A DNA stretch of 64,000 nt, from contig NZ_LPNO01000002.1 of assembly GCF_001952855.1 (NCBI RefSeq), positions 298,361 to 362,360 of the forward strand. The letters are read 5' to 3'. The notes beneath the pieces were generated by a model. The model saw only the letters and a program-made list of their open reading frames with translations. It had not been told where the DNA came from and made no database searches. A program made the translations under genes and the position numbers. Positions 9,217-17,979 of this stretch are shown one piece after another. Each line of letters starts with the position of its first letter. Position 1 is the first letter of the stretch. This DNA is from Pseudomonas sp. ATCC PTA-122608. GTDB lineage: Bacteria; Pseudomonadota; Gammaproteobacteria; Pseudomonadales; Pseudomonadaceae.

Positions 9217-10806
9217 TTGATCTCCACAGCTAACATCACCATGCAGTTCGGCGCCAAGCCGCTATTTGAGAACGTTTCGGTCAAGTTCGGCGCAGGCAAC
9301 CGTTATGGCCTGATCGGTGCCAACGGTTGCGGCAAGTCGACCTTCATGAAAATCCTCGGTGGTGACCTCGACCCGTCCGGCGGCCAGGTCATGCTGGAGC
9401 CGAACGTGCGCCTGGGTAAACTGCGCCAGGACCAGTTCGCCTACGAAGAATTCACCGTACTCGACACCGTGATCATGGGTCACGAAGAGCTGTGGAAGGT
9501 CAAGGCCGAGCGCGACCGCATCTACTCGCTGCCGGAAATGACCGAAGACGACGGCATGGCCGTTGCCGAGCTGGAAACCGACTTCGCCGAGATGGACGGC
9601 TACACCGCCGAATCCCGCGCCGGCGAATTGCTGCTGGGCCTGGGTATCGGCATCGAGCAGCACAATGGCCCGATGAGCGAAGTGTCGCCAGGCTGGAAAC
9701 TGCGCGTATTGCTGGCCCAGGCGCTGTTTTCCGATCCGGAAGTGTTGCTGCTCGACGAGCCAACCAACCACCTGGACATCAACACCATCCGCTGGCTGGA
9801 AAACATCCTGACCCAACGTTCGAGCCTGATGATCATCATCTCTCACGACCGTCACTTCCTGAACAGCGTCTGCACCCACATGGCGGACCTGGACTACGGC
9901 GAGCTGCGCCTGTTCCCGGGCAACTACGACGAATACATGACCGTGGCGACCCAGTCCCGCGAGCAGTTGCTGTCGGACAACGCCAAGAAGAAGGCCCAGA
10001 TCTCCGAGCTGCAATCCTTCGTCAGCCGCTTCTCGGCCAACGCCTCGAAAGCCAAGCAGGCCACTTCCCGCGCCAAGGCGATCGACAAGATCCAACTGGC
10101 CGAAGTCAAGCCATCGAGCCGCGTCAGCCCGTTCATCCGCTTTGACCAGACCAAGAAGCTGCACCGCCAGGCGGTCATCGTTGATCGCATGGCCAAAGGC
10201 TTTGACGGCAAGACGCTGTTCAAGGACTTCAGCTTCCAGGTTGAAGCCGGCGAGCGCGTGGCGATCATCGGCCCGAACGGTATCGGCAAGACCACCCTGC
10301 TGCGCACCCTGGTCAACGAACTGTCCCCGGACGCCGGTACCGTCAAATGGACCGAAGCCGCCGAACTGGGCTACTACGCCCAGGACCACGCTTCGGACTT
10401 CGAAGACGAGTCCAACCTGTTCGACTGGATGGGCCGCTGGACCAAGGAAGGCGAACAAGTGGTTCGTGGCACCCTGGGCCGCATGCTGTTCTCCAACGAT
10501 GAGATCCTGAAGTCGGTGAAGGTGATTTCCGGTGGTGAGCAAGGCCGTATGTTGTTCGGCAAGCTGATCCTGCAAAAGCCGAACGTGCTGATCATGGACG
10601 AACCGACCAACCACTTGGACATGGAATCCATCGAGGCGCTGAACCTGGCGCTCGAGAACTATCCGGGCACGCTGATTTTCGTCAGCCATGACCGTGAGTT
10701 TGTGTCGTCCCTGGCCACTCGCATTATCGAGCTGAGCCCGAGTGGTGTGATCGACTTCAGCGGTACTTATGATGATTACCTGCGTAGTCAGGGTGTGGTT
10801 TTCTAA
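9217..10806 (+). CDS. ybiT: ABC-F ATPase YbiT
   Basis: Ribosome-associated ABC-F protein of the YbiT type, with two ATPase domains and no membrane part. Walker A motifs are GANGCGKST (about residues 34-42) and GPNGIGKTT (about 350-358); each half has a DEPTNHLD Walker B. The signature of half one is the degenerate SPGWKLR, that of half two SGGEQGR. The inter-domain linker is rich in Lys/Arg and Ala (about 245-290), as in ABC-F proteins that touch the tRNA. It begins with the rare codon TTG, preceded by AGGTAA; the next residues ([11 protein letters not shown]) match the start of the E. coli protein, so TTG is the real start. A role in translation under stress is inferred from the family. Confidence 0.95.
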   Translation: MISTANITMQFGAKPLFENVSVKFGAGNRYGLIGANGCGKSTFMKILGGDLDPSGGQVMLEPNVRLGKLRQDQFAYEEFTVLDTVIMGHEELWKVKAERDRIYSLPEMTEDDGMAVAELETDFAEMDGYTAESRAGELLLGLGIGIEQHNGPMSEVSPGWKLRVLLAQALFSDPEVLLLDEPTNHLDINTIRWLENILTQRSSLMIIISHDRHFLNSVCTHMADLDYGELRLFPGNYDEYMTVATQSREQLLSDNAKKKAQISELQSFVSRFSANASKAKQATSRAKAIDKIQLAEVKPSSRVSPFIRFDQTKKLHRQAVIVDRMAKGFDGKTLFKDFSFQVEAGERVAIIGPNGIGKTTLLRTLVNELSPDAGTVKWTEAAELGYYAQDHASDFEDESNLFDWMGRWTKEGEQVVRGTLGRMLFSNDEILKSVKVISGGEQGRMLFGKLILQKPNVLIMDEPTNHLDMESIEALNLALENYPGTLIFVSHDREFVSSLATRIIELSPSGVIDFSGTYDDYLRSQGVVF

Positions 10807-10828
10807 GCACTGCTAGTTGTTTGAAATG

Positions 10829-10864
10829 CAAAAAGCCCCGTCCCATGTGATGGGGCTTTTTTTT
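10829..10864 (+). terminator. Intrinsic terminator of ybiT
   Basis: AAAAAGCCCC, 12-base loop, GGGGCTTTTTTTT starting 23 bases after the ybiT stop. The A-run on the other side makes it work in both directions. Confidence 0.92.
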
Positions 10865-10892
10865 GGGGTTGGGGTTGGGGTTGGGGTTGGGG
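10865..10892 (+). repeat. (GGGGTT)4GGGG microsatellite
   Basis: Four perfect GGGGTT hexamers and a final GGGG, directly after the T-run of the ybiT terminator. Five runs of four G can form an intramolecular G-quadruplex on the plus strand. The tract borders the left inverted arm of the repeat complex. Confidence 0.95.
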
Positions 10893-11222
10893 ACATATCC
10901 GTTGCTTCGGTAACGGCTGCTTAGGGTTCCGCTCTTACAGCGGCTCACTTTTGAACAGCGCAAAAGTAAGCAAAACGCTCTTGCCCCACCACTCGGTGCC
11001 TCGCCCAGGCTCGGCATGCCCGCACTCCGGCTCGGCTCCGCGGGCCGCCGCGACGGCCCGTCCCTGGCCCGTCGCGGCTAAACCGGCGTCCTGCCGGTTT
11101 ACCCGCTCCACCGTGCCTACTTGCGGCCATCGTGGTTTAACGGGGCGCCTAAGATCAAAATCAAAAGCCAGATCAACAGCACGGCGGCCTGAAAGCCGAC
11201 CTGAGTGGTAGAAGCAAGAGCA
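10893..11222. repeat. Left arm of a large inverted repeat
   Basis: From ATATCCGTTG to the AGCAAGAGCAAG segment, this stretch matches the reverse complement of 12100-12625 once the MITE there is removed. Shared landmarks are GTTCCGCTCTTACAGCGG, CTCTTGCCCCACCACTCGG, GGCGTCCTGCCGG, GTGGTTTAACGGGGCGCC and TAAGATCAA. Identity is high but not perfect. Arms of this type look like an intergenic repeat family of fluorescent pseudomonads. Reading frames across it have no ribosome sites and are not taken as genes. Confidence 0.85.
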
Positions 11223-11256
11223 AGGGCCACAAACAGTCGATTCGCGCTGCGATCAC

Positions 11257-12091
11257 ACACACAACTCCCAGACTTCCCCCGCCCCCCTGTGGGAGCCGTC
11301 GAGCCCCAGCGAGGCCGCGATAGCGGTGTGTCAGGCAAACTCTTTATCGACTGTGCCGCCGCCTTCGCAGCCTCGCCAGGGCTCGACAGCTCCCACATTC
11401 GATTTGCGCAACCCAAGTACTTGCGACCGAACACACAACCCCCAGACTTCCCCCGGCCCCTGTGGGAGCCGTCGAGCCCCAGCGAGGCCGCGATAGCGGT
11501 GTGTCAGACAACCTCTTTATCGACCATGCCGCCGCCTTCGCAGCCACGCTAAAGCTCGACAGCTCCCACATTTGATTCGCACAACCCGAGTGCTTGCGAC
11601 CGAACACACAATCACCAAACTTCCACCGCCCCCTGTGGGAGCCGTCGAGCCCCAGCGAGGCCGCGATGGCGGTGTGTCAGGCAACCTATTTATCGACTAT
11701 GCCACCGCCTTCGCAGCCTCGCTAAAGCTCGACAGCTCCCACATTCGATTTGCGCAACCCGAGTGCTTGCGACCGAACACACAATCACCAAACTTCCACC
11801 GCCCCCTGTGGGAGCCGTCGAGCCCCAGCGAGGCCGCGATGGCGGTGTGTCAGGCAACCTCTTTATCAACTGTTCCGCCGCCTTCGCAGCCTCGCCAGGG
11901 CTCGACAGCTCCCACATTCGATTTGCGCAACCCAAGTACTTGCGACTGAACACACAACTCCCAGTCTTCCCCCAAACCCTGTGGGAGCCGTCGAGCCCCA
12001 GCGAGGCCGCGATGGCGGCGTATCAGGCAACCTCTTTATCAACCATGCCGCCGCCTTCGCAGCCTCGCTAAAGCTCGACAGCTCCCACATT
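11257..12091. repeat. Tandem array of five 173-bp REPIN-like units
   Basis: The landmark CTGTGGGAGCCGTCGAGCC occurs at 11287, 11460, 11633, 11806 and 11979 (the first base of each copy), an exact period of 173 each time. Each unit is itself palindromic: a 28-base arm starting TGTGGGAGCCGTCGAGCC pairs about 85 bases later with an arm ending GGGCTCGACAGCTCCCACA (25 of 28 positions). Between units sits a short spacer with ACACACAA and TTCC. Copies differ by scattered substitutions only. No gene is supported here. Confidence 0.93.
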
Positions 12092-12099
12092 TGCCCGTG

Positions 12100-12625
12100 C
12101 CCGCTCTGATCTTGCTGTTGCTGTTGCTGTTGCTTCACCACACTCAAGCCGGCCTGTAGGCCGCTGTGCCCTTGATCTGCTGTTGATCTTGATCTTAGGC
12201 GCCCCGTTAAACCACGCTGGCCGAACGCAGGCTTTGGAGCGTGGGTAACCCGGCAGGACGCCGGGTTAGCCGCGCTGGGCCAAGGATGGCCCATCGCGGC
12301 GGCCCACGGTCCAAAGCCGGAGTGAGGGCACACCGAGCATTAGCGAGGTGCCGAGTGGTGGGGCAAGAGCCCTTTTGGTTACTTTTGGGGCTCTTTTCCA
12401 AAAGTGACCCGCTGTAAGAGCCAGCCCTTTCAAGGTCTTTGGAAAAAGCCTCAAAACATGATCATTTTTTGACCAAAAGAGATGCTAACTGAACCAAATT
12501 CAACTCGTTTTTTTCTTAATTTCAGCCCGGAATAGGCGTAGGACGCGATTTAGGCAAAGACCTTGAAAGGGCTGGCTGTAAGAGCGGAACCCCTATCAGC
12601 CATCACAAAAACAACGGATATACAC
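12100..12625. repeat. Right arm of the large inverted repeat, interrupted by a MITE
   Basis: Inverted counterpart of 10893-11222. It starts with a TTGCTG trinucleotide-like tract (12113-12135) matching AGCAAGAGCAAG of the left arm, continues through GGCGCCCCGTTAAACCACG and CGAGTGGTGGGGCAAGAG, is interrupted at 12421-12575, and ends with CGGAACCCC and CAACGGATAT. Upstream of the MFS gene at 12721. Confidence 0.85.
12421..12575. mobile_element. 155-bp MITE with 21-bp terminal inverted repeats
   Basis: Begins CCAGCCCTTTCAAGGTCTTT and ends with its exact inverted copy; 21 bp match perfectly (12421-12441 against 12555-12575). A 9-bp direct repeat CTGTAAGAG flanks it (12412-12420 and 12576-12584). 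The left inverted arm holds the matching empty site at 10932-10940 (CTCTTACAG once only), which proves the insertion and its duplication. The inside is AT-rich and codes for nothing; no transposase is in the window. Confidence 0.9.
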
Positions 12626-12720
12626 CCCCACCTCAAACACACCAAATATAGTTAGCCTGCTTCCTTTTACCCCAAGCCCTTGCCATGATGCGCTCACCGC
12701 CCGCCCGCGAACGAGTTCAC

Positions 12721-13905
12721 ATGCCTGCCACACAGCCCGCCGCGCCCAGCTCCTTGTCGATCACCCTGCAGATCGTCTCCATCGTGTTCTACACCTTTAT
12801 CGCGTTTATCTGTATCGGCCTGCCGATTGCGGTGATCCCCGGCTACGTCCACGGCGAACTGGGCTTCAGCGCAGTAATCGCCGGGATAACCATCGGCTCG
12901 CAATACCTGGCCACGCTGCTCAGCCGCCCGATGGCCGGACGCATGTCTGACAACGTAGGCACCAAGCGCGCCATCGTGCTGGGCTTGAGCGGAATCCTGC
13001 TGAGCGGCGTGCTGACATTTATCGCCACGCTGATGCAAAGCCTGCCCCTGCTGAGCCTCGGCATATTGATTGTCAGCCGCCTGTTGCTGGGGGTGGCTCA
13101 GGGCCTGATCGGCGTCGGCACCATCAGTTGGTGCATGGGCGCAGTCGGCGCCGAACACACAGCACGCTCGATCTCGTGGAACGGCATCGCCTCCTACGGC
13201 GCAATCGCAATCGGCGCGCCGCTGGGCGTGGTGATGGTTGCCGACTACGGCTACACCAGCCTTGGCATCGCCCTCACGGTACTTTCCGCCATGGGCCTGT
13301 TGCTGATCCGCAACAAGCCTTCAGTGCCCGTGGTGCGCGGCGAGCGTCTGCCGTTCTGGGCGGTGTTCGGACGTATCGCGCCGTTTGGCACCAGCCTGTG
13401 TCTCGCATCGATTGGCTACGGCACCCTCACCACCTTCGTCACCCTCTACTACCTGAGCCTCGGCTGGACCGGCGCCGCCTGGTGCCTGACGGTATTTGGC
13501 GTGTGCTTTATCCTGTCGCGCCTGGTGTTCATCTCCGCCATCAACCGCTTCGGCGGCTTCACGGCAGCGATTGCCTGCATGACCATCGAAACCCTCGGGC
13601 TCACGCTGCTCTGGCTGGCACCGTCCCCCGGCGTGGCCTTGATCGGCGCAGGGCTGACCGGCTTTGGCTTGTCGCTGGTCTACCCGGCGCTGGGCGTGGA
13701 GGCGATCAAGCAGGTGCCCAACAGCAGCCGGGGCGCCGGGTTGAGTGCGTATGCGGTGTTTTTTGACCTGGCGCTGGCGATTGCTGGCCCGGTGATGGGC
13801 GCCGTGGCGTTGAACCTGGGCTATTCGTGGATCTTCTTTTGCGCCGCCCTGCTCTCGGTCACCGGCCTGGGCCTGACGTTGATGCTCAAGCGTCGCGCTT
13901 ACTGA
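12721..13905 (+). CDS. MFS transporter of the YfcJ/YhhS family (UPF0226)
   Basis: A 394-aa, 12-helix MFS protein. The start SLSITLQIVSIVFYTFIAFICIGLPIAVIPGYVHGELGFSAVIAGITIGSQYLATLLSRPMAGRMSDNVGTKRA has the loop signature of YfcJ/YhhS, including the ATLLSRPMAGRMSD segment. E. coli relatives are weakly characterised exporters (arabinose, glyphosate-type claims), so the substrate stays open. An ATG at 12685 would add 12 charged residues; neither start has a strong ribosome site, and 12721 gives the family-like N-terminus. Its last 7 bases overlap the 3' end of the convergent hydrolase gene. Confidence 0.85.
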   Translation: MPATQPAAPSSLSITLQIVSIVFYTFIAFICIGLPIAVIPGYVHGELGFSAVIAGITIGSQYLATLLSRPMAGRMSDNVGTKRAIVLGLSGILLSGVLTFIATLMQSLPLLSLGILIVSRLLLGVAQGLIGVGTISWCMGAVGAEHTARSISWNGIASYGAIAIGAPLGVVMVADYGYTSLGIALTVLSAMGLLLIRNKPSVPVVRGERLPFWAVFGRIAPFGTSLCLASIGYGTLTTFVTLYYLSLGWTGAAWCLTVFGVCFILSRLVFISAINRFGGFTAAIACMTIETLGLTLLWLAPSPGVALIGAGLTGFGLSLVYPALGVEAIKQVPNSSRGAGLSAYAVFFDLALAIAGPVMGAVALNLGYSWIFFCAALLSVTGLGLTLMLKRRAY

Positions 13906-14936
13906 TCTGCCGTCTGCAAACCCGCCCGGGTGGATTGCCCGAGGGTGTGATTGAAAAACCGCCCGGCCTCGGAAATCAGGTCGCGGTGGATGCTTTCACG
14001 GTCAACCCCGTCGGCATCAGTGCACATGGCGGGCATCGCGGCCAACTGGCTCTCGTCGCAGGGCGCCATGAACACAAAGTGCCCTGCCCCGGCCAACAGT
14101 TTGAAGTTCGGCGGCTCCGGCAGTTTGCGCGCCAGGGCCTCGGCGTTCTTGTCCACGGCCACCAGCTTGTCGCCGTCGCCGCTGTAGAGCAGCACCGGCA
14201 CATGCACGTCGGCGAGGGTGTGACGGCCAAACATCAGGCTCAACGGCGCCATCAACATCAGCGCGTGGATGCGCGGGTCGGCCTGGGGCTGCAAATCGTC
14301 ACGGTCGACGATCAGTTCGCCCTTGGTGGTGCAGGCGTCGCGATCTTCGGGGCGTTGTTGGCAGTAGCGGCGCAGGCGGTCCAGGTCCGGCTTGGCGCCG
14401 GCGAGGATCAACGCGGTTTCGCCACCGGCCGAATAACCGATGACACCCACCTGATCGACGTTGACGAACGGCGACAGCATCGGGTCGCCGAGGGTGGCGG
14501 TGATGGCTTCGGAAATCTGGATCGGGCGCCCATACAGGTTGCTCAAGGTGCCCAGGCGGCTGTGATCCTTGTAGTTGTCGCCGGGGTGCAGCACCGCCAC
14601 CACGACAAACCCCTTGCGTGCCAGGGAGGTGGCAAGGTCGTGCAGGGCCAGGGGTGTGCCGGTATTGCCGTGGGACAGCATCAACATCGGAAAGCGGCCG
14701 ATGGCGATTTTCGAGTCTTCAGTGGCCGCGATGTGATAAGTGCCCACTTGGGTAACGTGTTCCTGGTCGGTGGACGGATAGAACGCAACGGCCTTCATCG
14801 GCTGCAAATCCAGCGGATCAAGAAAAGTCATGCGATGGAAGCCCACACTCCAATGAGGGTGCGGTGCGGGCGCGGCTTGCACTGAAATCAGGCCGCCGAG
14901 CAGAGAAAGAACCAGGATTGCACAAAGACGCATCAT
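13899..14936 (-). CDS. Secreted alpha/beta hydrolase (predicted dienelactone-hydrolase-like)
   Basis: A 345-aa protein with a signal peptide (MMRLCAILVLSLLGGLISVQA). The fold is shown by the oxyanion strand FPMLMLSHGNTGTP, the nucleophile elbow GYSAGGET with the serine in GxSxG, the acid strand VPVLLYSGDGDKLV and a late histidine in GAGHFVF. The first strand FYPSTDQ matches the periplasmic predicted dienelactone hydrolases common in pseudomonads, whose true substrates are unknown. The start was chosen for AAGGTGG upstream and for the signal peptide; the frame is open 17 codons further. Two late cysteines (APCDESQ, AMCTD) could form a disulfide. Acts probably in the periplasm. Confidence 0.8.
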   Translation of the reverse strand: MMRLCAILVLSLLGGLISVQAAPAPHPHWSVGFHRMTFLDPLDLQPMKAVAFYPSTDQEHVTQVGTYHIAATEDSKIAIGRFPMLMLSHGNTGTPLALHDLATSLARKGFVVVAVLHPGDNYKDHSRLGTLSNLYGRPIQISEAITATLGDPMLSPFVNVDQVGVIGYSAGGETALILAGAKPDLDRLRRYCQQRPEDRDACTTKGELIVDRDDLQPQADPRIHALMLMAPLSLMFGRHTLADVHVPVLLYSGDGDKLVAVDKNAEALARKLPEPPNFKLLAGAGHFVFMAPCDESQLAAMPAMCTDADGVDRESIHRDLISEAGRFFNHTLGQSTRAGLQTADQ

Positions 14937-15163
14937 GGGGATGTCCACCTTTGCTGCGTAAGCCCGCGTAGCTGTTGAAATATCCATGGTTCAGGCGCTC
15001 GGACGGGCAGGGTTTACCCATGCGTGCATAACCTGGGCCAAAGTAGTGACAGCGGGTAAACGAAAAAACTCCGTACTCCGATCGCTTTTCAGGCGAGCAG
15101 AATACAGAGTTTAGGCGCCTCGAATCAGATTGATATCGAGGAACAGCAAAATTTACACAAGTC

Positions 15164-15775
15164 TTACGCTGCGGCGAACAACTGGTCGCTGATCAATACA
15201 TGGGCGTCGCTGAGCGCCTTGGTACGGGCCTCGTCACCGTAAGCCAAGCCGTGGGCACGGACGAACTCGATGTCGGTGATCCCGAGGAAACCCAACAGCA
15301 CGGTCAAGTAGTCTTCGTGGGCTGCGCCAGTCGGCTGACCTACATGCAAGCCGCCGGAGGTGGAGACAATGATGACTTTCTTGCCGCCACACAGGCCTTC
15401 CGGGCCGGCTTCGGTGTAACGGAACGTCTGGCCGGCGACGGCAATGCGGTCGATCCAGGCTTTCAGTTGGGTCGGGATGGTGAAGTTGTACATCGGCGCA
15501 GCCAGCACTACGGCGTCTGCTGCCAGGAATTCGGCCAGGGTGGAAGCGCTCAGGTCGGCTTCGTGCTTTTGCACGGCATCGCGCAATTCGGCGGCAGTGC
15601 CCAGGGCGCCCAGGGTGACACCGGAGAAGTGACTGATGGCGTCAGCGGCCAAGTCACGATAAACCACTTCGACACCCGGCTCTGCTGCCTGCCAGGCTTT
15701 GACTACACCTGCGCTCAACTGACGGGAAACCGAGTTGTCGCCGAGGATGCTGGAATCGATATGCAATAGTTTCAT
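15164..15775 (-). CDS. azoR: FMN-dependent NADH:quinone/azo reductase AzoR
   Basis: A 203-aa flavodoxin-fold enzyme that reduces quinones and azo dyes with two-electron transfer, protecting from thiol or electrophile stress. Seen: [21 protein letters not shown] (FMN phosphate loop), the segment [34 protein letters not shown] that binds the flavin ring, and [10 protein letters not shown]. The ribosome site TTGGAGATG is in place. Upstream, 94 bases before the start, lies a 21-base motif that recurs in front of the LysR gene at 17071. An AraC-type regulator gene sits upstream on the same strand. Confidence 0.93.
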   Translation of the reverse strand: MKLLHIDSSILGDNSVSRQLSAGVVKAWQAAEPGVEVVYRDLAADAISHFSGVTLGALGTAAELRDAVQKHEADLSASTLAEFLAADAVVLAAPMYNFTIPTQLKAWIDRIAVAGQTFRYTEAGPEGLCGGKKVIIVSTSGGLHVGQPTGAAHEDYLTVLLGFLGITDIEFVRAHGLAYGDEARTKALSDAHVLISDQLFAAA

Positions 15776-15868
15776 GGTTCATCTCCAAGTAAGTATCGCC
15801 AAGGGCGACTGAATGGAAATAAGCCTACAGATGAAACCAATCGGCGATTAGTCGGGCAAAATGCGATT

Positions 15869-15889
15869 GTTCGTCCCACTTACAGGACA
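15869..15889. promoter_or_regulatory. Candidate LysR operator upstream of azoR
   Basis: GTTCGTCCCAC-TT-ACAGGACA, a dyad with GTCC/GGAC arms. It equals the motif at 17039-17059 in 19 of 21 positions. LysR-type regulators usually bind in front of their own gene and of the gene they control. Confidence 0.6.
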
Positions 15890-15895
15890 GTGCTT

Positions 15896-16834
15896 TTAGT
15901 GGGATGACACATAGATGGACGCAGTGGTCGGCGCCGGCAGCGCATAGGTGCGCTTCATCCAGTCAATTTCTTCATGGGGCGTGCGACCAAAGAATCGCTT
16001 GAACTCACGACTGAACTGCGAGGCGCTCTCGTACCCGACCTTGGCACAGGCAGTGGCGGCAGTGATGTCGCTTCTAAGCATCAGCAATCGCGCCTGGTGC
16101 AAGCGCGTCGACTTCAGGTACTGCATGGGCGAAGTGTCAGTCACCGTACGAAAGTGCGCGTGAAAACTCGGCACACTCATCATCGCTTCCTTGGCCAGCT
16201 CCTCCACGTCCAGGCGCTGAGCATAACAAGCGTGAATCTTGCGAATCGCCCGGGCCACCTTGCCAAACTGGCCCTGGCGATTCAGCGCCGCGCGCATCGA
16301 ACCGCCCTGCTCCCCGGTGATGATGCGGTAGTAGATTTCCCGCATAAGGGTCGGCCCAAGCACCTGCGCCTCCACCGGCACGCTCATCACTTGCAGAAAG
16401 CGCAGCAACGACTCACTGAGCTTGTCGTCCATTGGCGAGGAGTACATGCCCTTTGGCCTGGCTTCGGGCTGCGGCGCCAACGCGTCAAGCTCCAGCATCA
16501 GTTCGGCGGCCAGGTTGAAATCCAGGCGCAAATACACGGCGAGCATCGGCTCTGCTTCACTGGCCTCGGTTTCCATGGTGAACGGCACCGGCACCGACAC
16601 CACCAGGTAGTGCTGGGCGTCGTAGACATAAATGTCTTCACCCAGGTAACCGCGCTTGCGGCCCTGGCACACGATCACAATACCCGGGTCGTAAAGCACC
16701 GGAATTCGCGTCAGCGGCCGGTTGGAACGCAGGAAACGCACGTCATCCAGCGGCGTCAGGTTGTAACCCTCAACGGGCGCCAACTGTCCCATCAGCTCGA
16801 TGATTCGGCGGGTACGCGGATGTTCAAGGCTCAT
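15896..16834 (-). CDS. AraC family transcriptional regulator (AraC_N type)
   Basis: A 312-aa regulator. The N-terminal half (about residues 20-190) has the AraC_N pattern TRIPVLYDPGIVIVCQGRKRGYLGEDIYVYDAQHYLVVSVPVPFTMET. The C-terminal half (about 200-300) has the double helix-turn-helix with LDVEELAKEAMMSVPSFHAHFRTVTDTSPMQYLKSTRLHQAR and ITAATACAKVGYESASQFSREFKRFFGRTP. Proteins of this group often control a neighbouring oxidoreductase or efflux gene; azoR follows 120 bases downstream on the same strand. No strong ribosome site marks the ATG at 16834. Ligand unknown. Confidence 0.88.
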   Translation of the reverse strand: MSLEHPRTRRIIELMGQLAPVEGYNLTPLDDVRFLRSNRPLTRIPVLYDPGIVIVCQGRKRGYLGEDIYVYDAQHYLVVSVPVPFTMETEASEAEPMLAVYLRLDFNLAAELMLELDALAPQPEARPKGMYSSPMDDKLSESLLRFLQVMSVPVEAQVLGPTLMREIYYRIITGEQGGSMRAALNRQGQFGKVARAIRKIHACYAQRLDVEELAKEAMMSVPSFHAHFRTVTDTSPMQYLKSTRLHQARLLMLRSDITAATACAKVGYESASQFSREFKRFFGRTPHEEIDWMKRTYALPAPTTASIYVSSH

Positions 16835-16903
16835 TGGAATGCACTGGACGGGAAAACCAAAAGGTAACCCGCCGGTACCTTACTGGCCAGCCCTGCTTCC
16901 CCC

Positions 16904-17003
16904 TGTAGGAGCGAGCTTGCTCGCGAAAAACGTCAACGATAACGCGGGTATCCTGAATGCACGCGGTATCCGCGGTTTTTTCGCGAGCAAGCTCGCTCCT
17001 ACA
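16904..17003. repeat. REPIN (TGTAGGAGCGAG family)
   Basis: Two REP ends TGTAGGAGCGAGCTTGCTCG and its inverse about 100 bases apart, with a loop containing CGTCAACGATAACGCGGG. The loop resembles that of the REPIN at 33740. It lies between divergent regulator genes. Confidence 0.92.
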
Positions 17004-17038
17004 TTTTAGGGTGGATTTGCCTGCGCGGGACGCGGATA

Positions 17039-17059
17039 GTTCGTCCCACAGACAGGACA
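17039..17059. promoter_or_regulatory. Candidate LysR operator in front of the lysR-type gene
   Basis: GTTCGTCCCAC-AG-ACAGGACA, ending 11 bases before the ATG at 17071. Near-identical copy of the azoR-upstream site; its position over the start region fits autorepression. Confidence 0.6.
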
Positions 17060-17070
17060 ATAGGCCAACC

Positions 17071-17979
17071 ATGCAAGATCTGAATGACCTCTACTATTTC
17101 GCCAAAGTAGTGGAAGCCGGCGGTTTCGCCGCCGCCGGCCGGCTGCTGGGGATTCCCAAGTCGCGGCTGTCGCGGCGCATTGCCGAACTGGAAGAGCGCC
17201 TCGGCGCCCGCTTGCTACAACGCACCACCCGCCAACTGACCCTGACTGCCGTGGGTGAACGCTACCTGCGCCACTGCCAGGCAATGTTGCTGGAGGCGGA
17301 AATGGCCGATGAGGCGGTGGCCAGCATGTCCAGCGAGCCCCGTGGCCGGCTGCGCGTCAGCAGCCCGGTGGGCCTGGCTCACCAATTCCTGCAGACCGTG
17401 GTGGCGGAGTTTCTCACCGCCAACCCACTGGTGCAGTTGGAGATGAGCCTGGTCAATCGCCGCGTCGACCTGGTGGCCGAAGGCATCGATGTGGCCTTGC
17501 GCGTGCGGGAACTGGGGGATGAAGACCCGTTGCTGGTGACCAAACGCCTGCGCCAAGCCCAGACGGCGATTGTCGCCAGCCCCGGCTTTGTGCGTGAGCG
17601 GCAGATCAACAGCCTGGACGACCTCAAACAATTGCCGGTGCTGGGCGCCCTGGAAGCAGACCGCATGGTGCACTTCCGCATGCTCAGCCCGGAAGGCAAC
17701 AGCCACGACCTAGTCATGGAAGCCCGGCTGGGCATCGATGATTTCCTGGTACGCAAGGCCTGCGCCCTCGCCGGCCTGGGGTTCACCGTGCTGCCGATGA
17801 TGTATTGCGAGGAGGAATTGGCCAGCGGCCAGTTGGTGCAGTTGCTGCCCGAATGGTCATTGCCCGGCGGCTGGTTGCAGGCGGTTTACCCACATCGACG
17901 TGGCGTATTACCGGCTGTGCGCGCCTGGATCGACCACCTGGATAACGCCTTCAAAGGGTGTGGAGACCGTTTGCTATGA
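17071..17979 (+). CDS. LysR family transcriptional regulator
   Basis: A 302-aa LysR protein. The N-terminal winged helix (MQDLNDLYYFAKVVEAGGFAAAGRLLGIPKSRLSRRIAELEERLGARLLQRTTRQLTLT) belongs to the large CrgA/AaeR-like group. The effector domain (about residues 90-295) contains LRVSSPVGLAHQFL and DVALRVRELGDEDPLL. The start was placed at this ATG because the upstream extension runs through a REPIN. The shared motif before this gene and before azoR suggests that it controls azoR, as quinone-sensing LysR proteins do. Overlaps the next gene by ATGA, so the two are co-translated. Confidence 0.9.
   Translation: MQDLNDLYYFAKVVEAGGFAAAGRLLGIPKSRLSRRIAELEERLGARLLQRTTRQLTLTAVGERYLRHCQAMLLEAEMADEAVASMSSEPRGRLRVSSPVGLAHQFLQTVVAEFLTANPLVQLEMSLVNRRVDLVAEGIDVALRVRELGDEDPLLVTKRLRQAQTAIVASPGFVRERQINSLDDLKQLPVLGALEADRMVHFRMLSPEGNSHDLVMEARLGIDDFLVRKACALAGLGFTVLPMMYCEEELASGQLVQLLPEWSLPGGWLQAVYPHRRGVLPAVRAWIDHLDNAFKGCGDRLL

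Noticed and set aside
9262..10689. 475-aa open frame on the minus strand inside ybiT
   Set aside because: Low-complexity Val/Gln/Gly/His-rich translation with no motif or ribosome site, a mirror of a GC-rich gene.
10865..10892. GGGGTT tract as a replicon end (telomere)
   Set aside because: Only 28 bases, internal to a continuous sequence with genes on both sides.
11257..12091. Possible CRISPR array
   Set aside because: The units are 173 bp with nearly identical content throughout; there are no short repeats with unique spacers and no cas genes.
11117..12109. Several overlapping 85-125-aa frames in the 173-bp array
   Set aside because: The translations only restate the repeat; no ribosome sites and the same peptide appears in several frames.
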